Shown here in pieces: positions 34,901 through 45,749 of a stretch of DNA of 64,000 nucleotides (within the stretch, counting starts at the first letter, position 1; every line of letters starts with the position of its first letter). A program made the position numbers and the translations under genes. Origin of the DNA: Triops longicaudatus (Eukaryota; Arthropoda; Branchiopoda; Notostraca; Triopsidae); assembly GCA_022885665.1 (NCBI GenBank), contig JAGQDJ010000053.1:248001-312000 (forward strand), given 5' to 3'. The notes beneath the pieces were generated by a model. That model saw only the letters and a program-made list of their open reading frames with translations. It was not told the DNA's origin and did not search any database.

Positions 34901-37070
34901 GTTATCCATCTCATTCTTTTCTTTGTCCCTCAAGCCCTCCCTCAAGGGATTGACACCCAACAATTGGTTTAACCTTTCCGGACCGAGATAGACGACACAG
35001 CCGGCCACTTAACCTGTGCCCGCGTGCGATGAAATGACTTCACTGTAATCCCCCGAAGTTTTCCCCCGCCCTTCCGCCGTCGTCGATACTTTCGTACAGC
35101 AAAGCGCTTTTATGGAACATAGGGCCGCGTTTCCCTAACAGACATATAACTCCCAGTAGTGAAAGTTCCTATCTAGGAGGAAGGAACTCAATAGTAGGCA
35201 GTCAAGTGTAGAAAAGTTAAAGGAGTAAAACGATCGGCGATAGATTTACAATATAGATTGGCGACTCTTACACTTCTTAATTTTTTGCTGCACAGTAAAC
35301 ATCCAAGCTAAGCACGAATCCTGGGTCACGCCCCCAAAAAATTGCTAAATAAGCGGACAAAGCAGCTCATCCGTTTTTTCTCGAACTCCATGCTTTCAAA
35401 GTCTACTAAGTGATTTGTGCCGGGTGAAAGCATACAAGCGCATTAGTAAATTAATGAACACTAGCAGCAACAAGCGTGATAGCTGCGTTAAGAGACGCTA
35501 GAGTGTCAAGGAGGGTCGAGTTTTTTGTCGTTTACACGTGACAGTTACGAAAATGAGAGACAGCTCAGCCCTTTCCCCGTAAAGCCATCATTTGTGAAAA
35601 AAAATAGATGAAAGATACAAAGCGCTTCGATATGCGATGGTTTTGACCTACGTTGAGTTTCTGGTCCGAAACGTGGAACTCATTTTACAGGCGTCTTGCA
35701 AAAGACTTGCGAAGCCTTTCTTGTTTTAATTCAAGTTTAAAACTTCTCTTTGGCTTAATTCGGAAGTCCGCTATGAATAAGCTAAAGGTAACGCACTAAA
35801 ATTGCAGCTCGTAAGAAGCACGCGTTTTAAGACGCCCCATGTATTGTAATTGGCATTATCTATCCTGAAAGAAACTGCTGCATAATTTGTAAGTGAGTGG
35901 GAAAATTTCAGATTTCAATTCAAGACGCTCTTGAGTTCTAATGTGCTTTATAGAAGGAAACATGATTGTAAATCGTGTGTTGCACTTTAGAGTCTGAAAA
36001 GGAGCCGGGAAATAGAAAGAGAGTTAAGCTTAACCTTTTGACTCGAGTGCTTTTCAAGAACTTAAACACTAGGACGATAATTTGACGATTGAGCAACTCA
36101 CATACACACATACACCTGTCAAGTCAACCCGCAACCGAAACATTAAACTCAAGCGGAGGAGAAGTTAACGGCCCGGGACTCGTTATTGAATTGGTCTACC
36201 TTGTGATCTCGTGTAGATCAAACGAAAAGTGGTCGATATGTCCGGGCGACAGAATGTCACGGAGCTGTATAACCCCGCAAGCATGCAAGGAAATTGAACC
36301 GAAAAATTTTACAAGGTAAACGAGCTAAAAGGAGCGCCTCCTTCTTTAACCAACTGCGAGCTCTATTTTATTACTTCACCTTTCGCTGTCGTTTCTTCTC
36401 TAGTTACGGACTTGTTCACTGGCAAGGTACAATGTTCCCCAGTCTTGCGGTTCTTGTTTAGATAAACATGAACTTCATGCAATTCACTCTCCAAGCTCTG
36501 CTCTACTCGTCTTTCTTTGAATATTTGCTGGAGCAACGCCAGCAATAAAATTTGCAATTTAATTTCGGGCCAAGGAGGAGCAGTGCTCAATCCGTAGAAT
36601 CGTTCCATACGAAAATTCTTCGCGAGAAGGAACTCTGCCCCAGGCTTTTTTCTAGTTGACGGTGCTCACGTCGCACCCAACTCCATGGAGAGTCATTTTC
36701 TCCGACACCTTCACAATTTCTAAAGTGTATATATTGGAAACGTCTAAACCGTGGCAAACTATACGTCGACTGCAATATGAAGTGGATGATTTGTTTTAAC
36801 CCTCACAGAGCTTTCGCAAGTCGCCGCAAGTAAACTCGTTATGCAGTCCGCTTTGTACTAGCACTATGTGTAATGTCAAACACAATCCCAGCTTCGTGCA
36901 ATCACCCGAATCGATCTAACGCAATCTGGCTAACTTAAAATTATTTCTCGTAAGCTAATAAGAAAATGAATTAAAAGGCAACATCGAAACTACTCATTTC
37001 ACGATAGTCAACTATGTTTGAATGAATAAGTTTTATAGTGGAAGAATTCTTAGCAGAGTCTGCATCCGTT
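28979..37070. other. Intergenic DNA, no recognised gene
   Basis: I found no supportable gene in these 8 kb. Frames of 60-150 codons occur on both strands around 30.8, 31.9 and 33.0 kb, but they overlap each other in opposite directions, mostly begin without an ATG and contain low-complexity runs. Landmarks are a T11A9 block at 30876-30895, a G10 run at 31585-31594 and a C-rich/AC microsatellite at 32018-32055. Confidence 0.4.
32018..32055. repeat. C-rich tract plus (AC)7 microsatellite
   Basis: A C-rich pyrimidine run (32018-32040) passes directly into ACACACACACACAC at 32041-32054. This is simple sequence, prone to length change. Confidence 0.85.
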
Positions 37071-37225
37071 CAGGTCTGTAGCCAGTATTTCGGTTTGCGG
37101 GGGAGGGGGGGGGGGTTAATATGCAATTTTGTTGGACATTAAGGTTTTGCCTCTCTTCACCATTATAAAATAAAAATTTCGGGAGGTGGATTAATCCTCT
37201 AACCGCTCCCCTGGCTACGGGCCTG
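37071..37225. mobile_element. G-rich dispersed repeat, copy 2 (MITE-like)
   Basis: The left end CAGGTCTGTAGCCAG and the reverse complement of the right end CAGGCCCGTAGCCAG differ at only two of 15 positions. A G-rich run lies at 37099-37116. Inside, 37145-37183 is the reverse complement of a block in the copy at 13694-13731. The flanking 8-mers CATCCGTT and CGTCCTTT agree at 6 of 8, compatible with an old hAT-length duplication but not proof. The element is 155 bp and non-coding. Confidence 0.6.
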
Positions 37226-38074
37226 CGTCCTTTAATGAAGATGTCGAAAAGTTTGTCCCCAGAAATACTTTTTCCTTTTTTTAGTATATTGTTTATTCAC
37301 CCCATTCCAACTTCCCAAGTACTCGTAGAAAACTGTACGAGTATTTATGTTTCTGATTGACAGGAATAAACACACCTTAATGAATGTATCCTTAAAAGAG
37401 CAAGTTCAAAGGAAAATTTTCGCCTCGCAAAATTAGCATCCAATGAATCCTGTTTTTTCCTGAAGTCGAACTTGGTGTCCTTACCAGTTTACTACTAATC
37501 GAAGTTTCCACAGAAAAGATGGGTGTGCTTAGGGTACGTAGGAAAGAAATGCTCTATTACTTATTCACGACATGCAAGATCAACACGACATAAAATTTTC
37601 TGAGGTGGGGATAAATAGGCCAAAGAGTACGAGTACTAACATAGACTATAAAAAAGTGACAATTTTCCCTCTTTCAGTGACTCCATAATCTCAACACGAA
37701 TACCAGGTAAGCCTTTTCTGGATAACTCTTAAATCTCTTAGCTGTCACAGTTCACCCACACAGCCCTGTCCTTTTAGTACTTTAAACCACCTAAAGGAGC
37801 CCAAGTTCTACACTTCCGAAAGTATCAAAGCCTCAGTCACTTCTTTAGAGCGTTCAAAGCAAATTGTTTCAGAAGTTTTCGCGCGACAAAAGTAAGAGAT
37901 TTGTTCTCCTATTTATTCCTTGTAACTTTTCGCCTACGGATAACTTGAGAGTGCAATGCAGTACGAGACCCTCAAGTGGCTCTTGTAAAATTTTAGCTGT
38001 CATATTCAGGGTTACCATACCGGAAATACACTTCCAATACAGTATACACGAACTGTACTGTGTTCTTAATCTTT

Positions 38075-38079
<5 letters not shown>
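37226..38079. other. Intergenic DNA, no recognised gene
   Basis: Nothing recognisable. The only long frame runs into the TA repeat and the gap and is not meaningful. Confidence 0.5.
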
Positions 38080-38109
<30 letters not shown>

Positions 38110-38314
38110 NNNNNNNNNNNNNNNNNNNNNNNNNNNNNNNNNNNNNNNNNNNNNNNNNNNNNNNNNNNNNNNNNNNNNNNNNNNNNNNNNNNNNNNNNNN
38201 NNNNNNNNNNNNNNNNNNNNNNNNNNNNNNNNNNNNNNNNNNNNNNNNNNNNNNNNNNNNNNNNNNNNNNNNNNNNNNNNNNNNNNNNNNNNNNNNTATA
38301 TATATATATATATA
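38080..38314. repeat. (TA)n microsatellite containing an assembly gap
   Basis: Alternating TA runs from 38080 to 38109 and from 38297 to 38314, with 187 undetermined bases (38110-38296) between them. The assembly evidently broke in a long TA repeat. The true length and any content of the gap are unknown. Confidence 0.95.
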
Positions 38315-41300
38315 GTTAGTGCTATTTAAAGCAATCTCCTCCTGTTCTGTATGCTAGCTAAACGGATGTCTTCCTTGGTGTCTTTGATACTGAAGCCGTC
38401 GGTACTATATTAAGCTAAGAGGCTGTAGCCATAGCTTTTCTCAGCTTGCCGTCTACTTTCATTGTTCATGCTCTCGCAACGATTCTCCTAAGCAAATTAC
38501 AGACTTTTCCATACAATTTTTCTAATACATATTTTCTAATACATAATTTTTCTATTTTTTCTAAACATAGATAATATTTGGAAATGTTGTATGAAATTGA
38601 GGGTGACCTTTGAAAGTTTTTCGACTTAGAGATTCGCACAGTTTGCGGACAAGACAATAATTTAGCAAATATTTGTCCCCAATATCAAAACCTCGAACAG
38701 GTGACCTGTAAATAAGAGCTTCGCAACGCGAATGAGATAACGAATACGCACATTTACTCTTACGCATTAGAAGATATAGAAAGCTATGGATGTAGTTGGA
38801 CAGACATAATGGATTACCCACCTTCAAACTATTCCACATCGTGTTTTTTTTAAAAAAAATGGGTTTAGTATTAGGTAGGCCTATTGGCTACCCAGACGAC
38901 ATTACGTACGACCTAATGAATATAGTGTCACCCGGATGCTCCCACCCTTTCCTATAACATCTTATGACTATTTTAACAATTCGAGATGTCTTCCGAAATA
39001 AATGAGATAGCGCAACAGAGCGAAGGTGCGGTTGCTGAAATTAACACTACAAGGGCTACCGTTAACCAGATATTATTTCGTTCGATAATCACATATTTTT
39101 CCGGCACATTGGTTTCTAAGGAAGCTCCCACACACTCGTCTTCGCTCGTTGCCAAATACCAGGCCTTCATCCCGCTAGACCTCAAGGGAATATTGTACAA
39201 GTACGTGTCAATAATCGTACGAAAGAAGATAAGTTTAGAAAGCTCGCTATGATGTCTTTGATTTAACTTGGGCTCAGTTTTGCGGGGATACAGTTTCGTC
39301 CATCCAAAACATGGGTCGCATTCTTCGGCCAGAAATGTCTCTTGGGAAATTTTTCACCTGCTTGCATTTTGCTTTACTCTTCAAATAGCGTCACATATAC
39401 TCTGTGAACCAAGAGGCTGGGAAAACGCCCGAAGCAGGCAAGAGTGCGATGCTAAACACAAACCTAGTGGAAAAAGCAAAGGTCGCATGGTCATTTCTTC
39501 CAAGAGATTCTATTACTTCGCTTTAATAGTCAGTGATGTTACGCATCCTGTGGTTAAGTCGATAAGGGATGAACGGGGAATTCTTCCATCAATTAAGGCT
39601 TATTTACGTAACGTTGGGCTTCAAGTCTTGTGGGATATGACATTTTCGCTGTGTATTAGCTTTTATAAACCCTGGAGAGAATTTTTCGAGTCAATGCATC
39701 TTAAGTCAAATGTGTTTATTCACCTGTTCAGATAATGCAAGAAAAGATTCCCTGACGTAGAAGTCTAAACATGGATGTTCCCTTTCAGAAAATCCTTCTC
39801 CGTTGTCGGTGTCGGAGGACAAGGAAGAAGTTCCTGCCAATAGCGCTGCATATAATTAGAGAAAAGGGAGAAAACTTGGCAGCAACAAATTTTCCACGCG
39901 ATGGGGCAGGTCACACGAGCTTCCTTACTACACCGTTTGGAGTGTGAACGGAATTGCATTTGCTCTCTCGCTTATGAAAAAAGTTTGTTTGCTCAACAAC
40001 AAACATTTTCCATTTCCTTAATGAAATAGTTCAAAAGTGCTACCATAAGGAAGCACCACTAACATGTGGGGAAAAAGAGAAGAAAGTCAGAATCTGCTAG
40101 GAGGTGATGTTGTACCGCAACTATGTAGACAGTCACATTGGTCATATTTTTATAAAAGTCTACTGTACAGGGATGCATATTGTCCTTTTCTTTGTCGAAC
40201 ACGAATGACTTATTTTTGAACACTCGTTCTTGCACTCGTCAAAATGTTTGAAGCGCCTCCTTGCCGTTTTCAAATACCCTTATTTTAATATAGGTACAAC
40301 TGCTGATAATAAACAGGAATTATTGCAGATTTACGTTTTCTTTTATTACGTTCTTGTTCAACAGATAGACATAATAAACACTATAAATATCACTGTCGAC
40401 TATCAAAGATTAAACAAACCCCGTGACCTGTATACACGAATTTTAAAAACCTGGGCTACATTTATACTGGAGTGAACGCTGAATGGAGCCGCATAGCAGG
40501 AAATCACGAGTTCACTCTTAACTTAGCGCTCGCAGAAGAAAAACGAAAGAGAAATTGTGCTCACTGTTCATCAAACTTTGGCACGTTTGCTTTACTACTG
40601 TGAAATTACACAAAGAACATGAGTTGGAGCTCGTTCTTCTTTTTTGGGAGCGCTTCGACTCGCAGCAAATTTTCAAGAGGGTGCACTCTCATTCGCTTAT
40701 AATCTAAAACATGTGCGCTCGTTTTGCACTGTCATCTATTGAATAAATGGGACTGCAATTGGGAGTTTTTACACTGCTTACTACAGAACTTTTACAATCC
40801 TTTATCTTTTAGTTTGTTTTCTTCCGACATACAGCCAAATAATTACGTGCTGTATGTATAAACGGAATGAAAACAATTCGAACTACGTGTTTTTGTTGTC
40901 GTTACAACTCGATCTCTTCCATCTATTGTTTTGAAGCACTGAAGCGTGAAGCAGCTTTCTAATGAAAAAATAATATATAAAATAAAATAATATATGGTAC
41001 TTAATCATATATAGTTGCTAGCAGCGTTCGACAAGCAGTTGAGCTGCCATCTGTGATTCGTCTTTATAACTATTAGCTTGCACAAAAATCATGTATCATC
41101 AAAGACCCGACAGATGGCTTTCTCGATTGAAAAGCGAAGATCTCACAAAGTGAAAGAAGGAACATCAGGACGAACGTATCGATGGAACGACAAGTGTTTA
41201 TAGTTCTAGGCGCCCACGTGTGGTCTCCAAAAACAAGACTGGCTAAGGACCAAGAAACGTTATCATTTAACCGGGTTTATAATTATTAGGTGTGATTTGA

Positions 41301-41380
41301 CTCTTATGTAATTGTGATGAATCTTTGTTAATATCACAGCATTTATTAGAAATTTTGCTCCAACAATTGAAACAGCCAAA
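38315..41380. other. Intergenic DNA upstream of POP1
   Basis: No recognised gene. Plus-strand frames at 38986-39252 (88 codons, with an ATG) and 39268-39735 (155 codons, opening without an ATG) are adjacent. I cannot assign either one, nor find a convincing splice pair that joins them. T8A8 at 38844-38859 is a perfect palindrome. The POP1 promoter should lie in the last few hundred bases; no TATA box stands out. Confidence 0.35.
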
Positions 41381-44323
41381 ATGGAAGAAAGCGCAGAGCC
41401 CAAGGAATTTGACATAATCCGTGGTGGGAATCTAATTTTGCCTTCAGATGTATCTGTTCTTCAGTATGCTGCTGCCAGAGCGGAAGAGATTGCATCTTTA
41501 ACAGCTGCTATAGGTAAAATGATTTAATATGGCGCGTTCCATTTTTAAGTTTAAGTTGTTCTTTCATAGAAAATCCTAATAAAACTGCTTTGATATTCCA
41601 AAAGCTTCCGAAACATTTGAGAAGAAGAGCCATGAGCCACGTTCCTAATAGGATGCCAAGGAAAGTCAGAGAAGCTCACAAAGCTCAGGTATGTCCCATT
41701 TTTACAATTAAGAGCAAGGTAAAAAAATCTGAATTATTACGCGTGTAGATGGCCAAGAGTGGCGTTTCCAAAACGAATAAACGACCGAGCCGTAAATATC
41801 GACGGCGTCCACGAAACTTGTTGGACGAATATAACCGGCGTCAGCGAGAACATGCGTGGCTGGAAACTCACATTTGGCATGCCAAACGGTATTTCACGGC
41901 GAATCTAAGCCACTGGATTGCTTCACTGTCGTCTTTATTCTCAGGTTCCATATGATAGACAAATGGGGCTATAAATTGCCACTTCATCCCAATGATCGGA
42001 GTTTTCGTGCGTGCTACCGTGCTATAGCTAAGCATTGCTTACTACAAGTAAAGTACCAAAAAAGATTACCTATACAACTGTATAACTGAACAAGAAATAA
42101 TGCATCATTCATTAGGATGTTTCCTATCTTTGTTGCCTTGAGTTCCGAGGAACCGAATCAGACTTAAAGCGTGGACTTCAACGCATTTGTCCACATGATT
42201 GCGATCTCTGTACTGCTAAGCACATTGAGGGTCGCATGGAAGGCAGGGTGACCATTTACCCCCGTAATTCCTACCCTTACGAACCATTAGGAGAAATTTC
42301 GTTCTTCTGGAAACCCGGTAACTCATCGACTCGAGTACTGTGGCTCTGGATCCATCCTGCCAGTTATGGAGAGATTCTCGCCGAGATTAAAGCAGTTTTT
42401 GATTTAACTGTCCTTCAAAGTACGGTGCCGAATGAGGTTAATGGTGCGAGGTGCACAGATAAGGTAACGGCGAAGAAGCTGGCCGTCAAGCACTTGGAAG
42501 AGATTCCTCGGTGGCAGAATAACTCCGGGTCAATTGAGCTTTCCGTTTTGAAGGGTACCTTAAATCGATTTCGATTGATCGGGCCTTTAGCAGGGCCAAT
42601 TTTACACCACGTCCTACAACCAGCTGATATCGAAACCTCGTCCACTGCAGCAAAAGATGAGCCTGTTGCAAAAAGGCCAAAGATCACAAAAGAATTGACA
42701 AAGGAGGCCCAGTATTGGTGGCGAGACTTTTATCAGGACACTGTAGGGCAAAATGAGCACCGTATTTGTCATCAACTACAAAAGGATGTATGGAGTGCGT
42801 TAGCGCTACCGTCTAATACGGTAAAGCCGCATTCTATTGTACCTTTAACCGTACGCGATCCGCGTTTGCTTCTACCACCGAAACGTACTAAAGCCTTAAC
42901 GGCTCCCGAACAAGAAGTAGAAGAAGAAAAAGAAGACGAGATGGATGGAAAAACGTCACTTGAAAGCGATGAAAACATGGCAGAGGGCAACAATGCCCCG
43001 AAAATTCTCGAGGTGGATTCCCGAGCCTTGACGTCCCCTTTTTGGGATATCACCCTCCGGAATGCCGCGTCAGTACAGAAGCTGTCGGATCATGAAATCA
43101 ATCAAATGCGTTCCAAACTCCTTGTACCAGGGACGAACCTAAACCTGGGCGAAGAGGAATCTCGCATTCCCGTATTACTGATCCGCGTACCAAATCCTAA
43201 TGCGGATATTGAAGGTAAGCTATTTTTTTAAAATGCAAGTTTGTTTCGTGAAAAGTCGTCACAACTTTAATTAGTGAATAACTTAATGAGTGTGCACTGT
43301 TTTACAGGATTTGGATTAGGCTGGGATTTAATAGTCCCAGCTGGGTGGGGCATGGCGTTTTGGATGAACCTGGTCTATCGTGGTGGACGTGTAGGAGGCT
43401 TAAAAGAATCACGGGGATTTTACTATGAATCCGGTGCGTTAGAACCTAATGTCGCCTATCCGGACACAGGCTCGAGTCGACGTGAACTAGCGTTCGAGAA
43501 AGAGAAGTTATCAGAAGAGTATTTCAAGAAACCACCCAAGAATAGGGTAAACTTCATCAAGTTGGGTACCATCTGTCCTTTTGTCCCAAATTGGAATCAG
43601 TTGATACACGACTGGTATTCAACACCCGGAGGCTGGTGCGTGCTACGACAGCCATGTAAAGAACTGGAAGAATTGCGACAGGTTTGGTACTCGAGTAACT
43701 CCCCAGAAAACTTATCAAGGCTCGAAAGGACTTTCACTTCACAGAAATGTCTCGTAGCTGTACAGGTTTTGTGCCTCGGCAAAGGCAAGCCGGACCATAA
43801 CTGTTCAATCAGTCTTCCTACAGATGAAGATTTAGAAAAACTCAGAGCAAACCCTAGCTTTGTCGGCCCGGTGGAAGAAGCCCATGCCGACCCGAATGCT
43901 AAGCTGAGGAAAAAAATGCGAGAGGAGCACGAAAAGGAGTTAAAGAAGCTGCGCCGCCAACGAGTCCAAGCCAAGCGATCGGGCGATGCTGATCAGATCC
44001 AAGGCGCTAAAACCAAGAGCCAAACCGCCTGCGAGCAGTATAATGCCCAGACGCGGGACTTGTGGCTGCCGGATGAGAACCAAGCCATTAGAACGAGTAG
44101 TACGAGGCACATTATTGGCTTTTGTTCTCAAGCTGATTACTCGTTCCGTAAAGCACGTGGTTGCGGGAGTGGTTTCGTAGTAGGAGCCGGGTTGCTAGAA
44201 TTAATTAAGCCAAGGCAGACGGTTAACCATAACAATAGTAGTAGTTCTAGTGGTTGTAGGCTCGTCCTCTTGCGGAATTCTTGTTCCTCCCAGTACATGT
44301 TTGCTTCTTTACAGGTTCTGTAA
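41381..44323 (+). CDS. POP1: POP1, large protein subunit of ribonuclease P / RNase MRP
   Basis: POP1 scaffolds the RNA of RNase P and RNase MRP in the nucleus/nucleolus, for tRNA 5' maturation and rRNA processing. Six exons: 41381-41513, 41570-41688, 41749-41888, 41945-42047, 42116-43214, 43308-44323. The introns are 56, 60, 56, 68 and 93 bp, all GT-AG, and the frame stays open to give 869 residues (the human protein is about 1,020). The N-terminal POP1 domain carries FQKLPKHLRRRAMSH (about 54-68), then a basic stretch (KRPSRKYRRRPRNLL), WLETHIWHAKRFHM and FRACYRAIAKHCLLQ. NRFRLIGP is at about 315. An acidic linker follows at about 430-460. The POPLD region starts at about 532 with WDLIVPAGWGMAFW and YRGGRVGGLKE. 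A charged K/E/R helix lies at about 729-758. The C-terminal GFCSQADYSF and RLVLLRNSCSSQYMFASL close the protein as in the family. The start ATG has an ideal context (A at -3, G at +4) and an in-frame stop upstream at 41318. A short N-terminal extension in an earlier exon cannot be excluded. Confidence 0.96.
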
Positions 44324-45456
44324 GCGTTGTATACCCAATCATAATCAGTGTACTGCACATGGGTAGATGTTTTTGAAGTCAAATACATGGCTCGCCAACT
44401 GCAGTAGTAAACTATTGAGGGAAGTGTTTTTGGTGGGAGAGGGAAGTTTTTGGTCGTTTCTTTTCCCCTCTCAAGTCAGGCAGGCTATAACTTTTACGAC
44501 CGGCAGCTCCTATAGCTAGTCATATTTGCAACACGCTGGGGCGTCTGACTTCCAAAATCATTTTTCACCACACTAGCTTGATTGGGAACCCAAGTGTTAG
44601 GGATCTTTTACCGGATTCTTGGTCGCCTTCTAAGGTAGACAGGAGCAAAGTTTTCGTGCTGTATTGGCGAGTACCGAATCCAAAAGGAGAACTCCGACGA
44701 CGCTATAAAACTGCCATTTCGAAATGAAAGAAAGGACAGCTGCTTTAGATCTCCGGTTGACACATTATCGGACCTCTAAACCTCTCTCCCTGTGCCAATT
44801 CATTGTTGGGGCGGTGACATTTCTCAGAAAAAGTCTTTGGGTGCTTTTATACAGCTTCTCTAGCGAGCCCATCATTTCCGTCTCATCTATGTAAACACTA
44901 AGCGACACACGCTTTTTCATGTGCGAAGAGACGAGACAGGTATTAAACGACTACAGTTTGCGCCTACAGTTTTGACGGGGCAGGTGGTATATTGGTAATG
45001 CCACACACGGAATGAGTGTTATTAATGCGGCTTGTTTGGTAGAAAAAAAAAAAGAAAACTTAGGAAAAAAGAGCTTCCATTCATTTATCACTTCACGGAG
45101 AAAAGTGTACGGAATAAAAGACCTGCTTTTAGATTTGTTAGGCGTCCATTCTATGGGTAACTGGACTTTGATTAGTAAACGAAACACCCTGCGAGATAAC
45201 TACTACTTTCGACTACTAAACAAGAGACGCTTTTGTCCTGTGCCTCTTCTGTCACACTGCTCGTGCGTTGCATGAGTGACCTGAATAACGTTTCCAAGTT
45301 TTCAAAGAAACTCTCTGTAGTCCCCGAGCTCTGTGGTCCTGTAGTACACCACTTTACATTACCCAGACATGCTACGACAAATATTGACCACATGCACCTG
45401 TCTTGGAATCACCTGCACCGTTCCCGGGACTTGCCTCGGTATATTGCACGGTAAAT
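44324..45456. other. POP1 3' flank
   Basis: This probably holds the POP1 3' UTR. The first canonical AATAAA I see on the plus strand is at 45113-45118. A variant AATACA occurs nearer, at about 44383. Which is used cannot be told from sequence. Other frames here are short and unrecognised. Confidence 0.4.
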
Positions 45457-45639
45457 ATGAACCTTTTAAGCCGGGTTGGGATTGTGCTTCTAACAATACA
45501 ATTATGTGCTACCTCCCTTGATTCTGTGCCTTTTAAAAGTTATAAGTTCACCTGGCACTGGAAGCGGCAGGTGCCAATTGGTGTAGACGGAACCTTCCTG
45601 GGATCAGGCCATATGCAAATTACTGGATTTAAGGTCTAA
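45457..45639 (+). CDS. Possible small secreted protein, first exon
   Basis: I do not recognise the family. An ATG at 45457 (A at -3) opens a 60-codon frame whose start is a good signal peptide: MNLLSR, then the hydrophobic VGIVLLTIQLCAT, with likely cleavage near SLDS-VP. The mature part has aromatic and basic residues (FKSYKFTWHWKRQ) and no cysteines. The frame ends two codons after AAG|GTCTAA (45631-45639). A pyrimidine-rich stretch then leads to TTTCGTTTCAG at 45681-45691. If this is a 58-bp intron (the size used in POP1), the reading continues in phase for 17 more codons to a stop near 45745. The alternative donor CAG|GTGCCA upstream would keep the same phase. It lies 1.1 kb downstream of POP1 on the same strand. 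The signal peptide makes it more than random, but it could still be chance. Confidence 0.33.
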   Translation: MNLLSRVGIVLLTIQLCATSLDSVPFKSYKFTWHWKRQVPIGVDGTFLGSGHMQITGFKV

Positions 45640-45749
45640 CAATTTAGTTGACCTTCTCATCTTCGCTTTCTCTGCTGCGGTTTCGTTTCAGTTGCACGCA
45701 AGTTCGGGGTCCTGTTCAAAAGCCTCAAACGGAAGTTTTTTCTAGAGAA

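Noticed and set aside
41749..42089. Independent small genes at 41749-41955 and 41856-42089
   Set aside because: These frames are POP1 exons 3 and 4 read through a 56-bp intron. Splicing GT-AG at 41889-41944 restores the conserved HAKRFHM motif.
42415..44388. Minus-strand frames of 60-125 codons across POP1 exons 5 and 6
   Set aside because: They are antisense shadows of conserved POP1 coding sequence.
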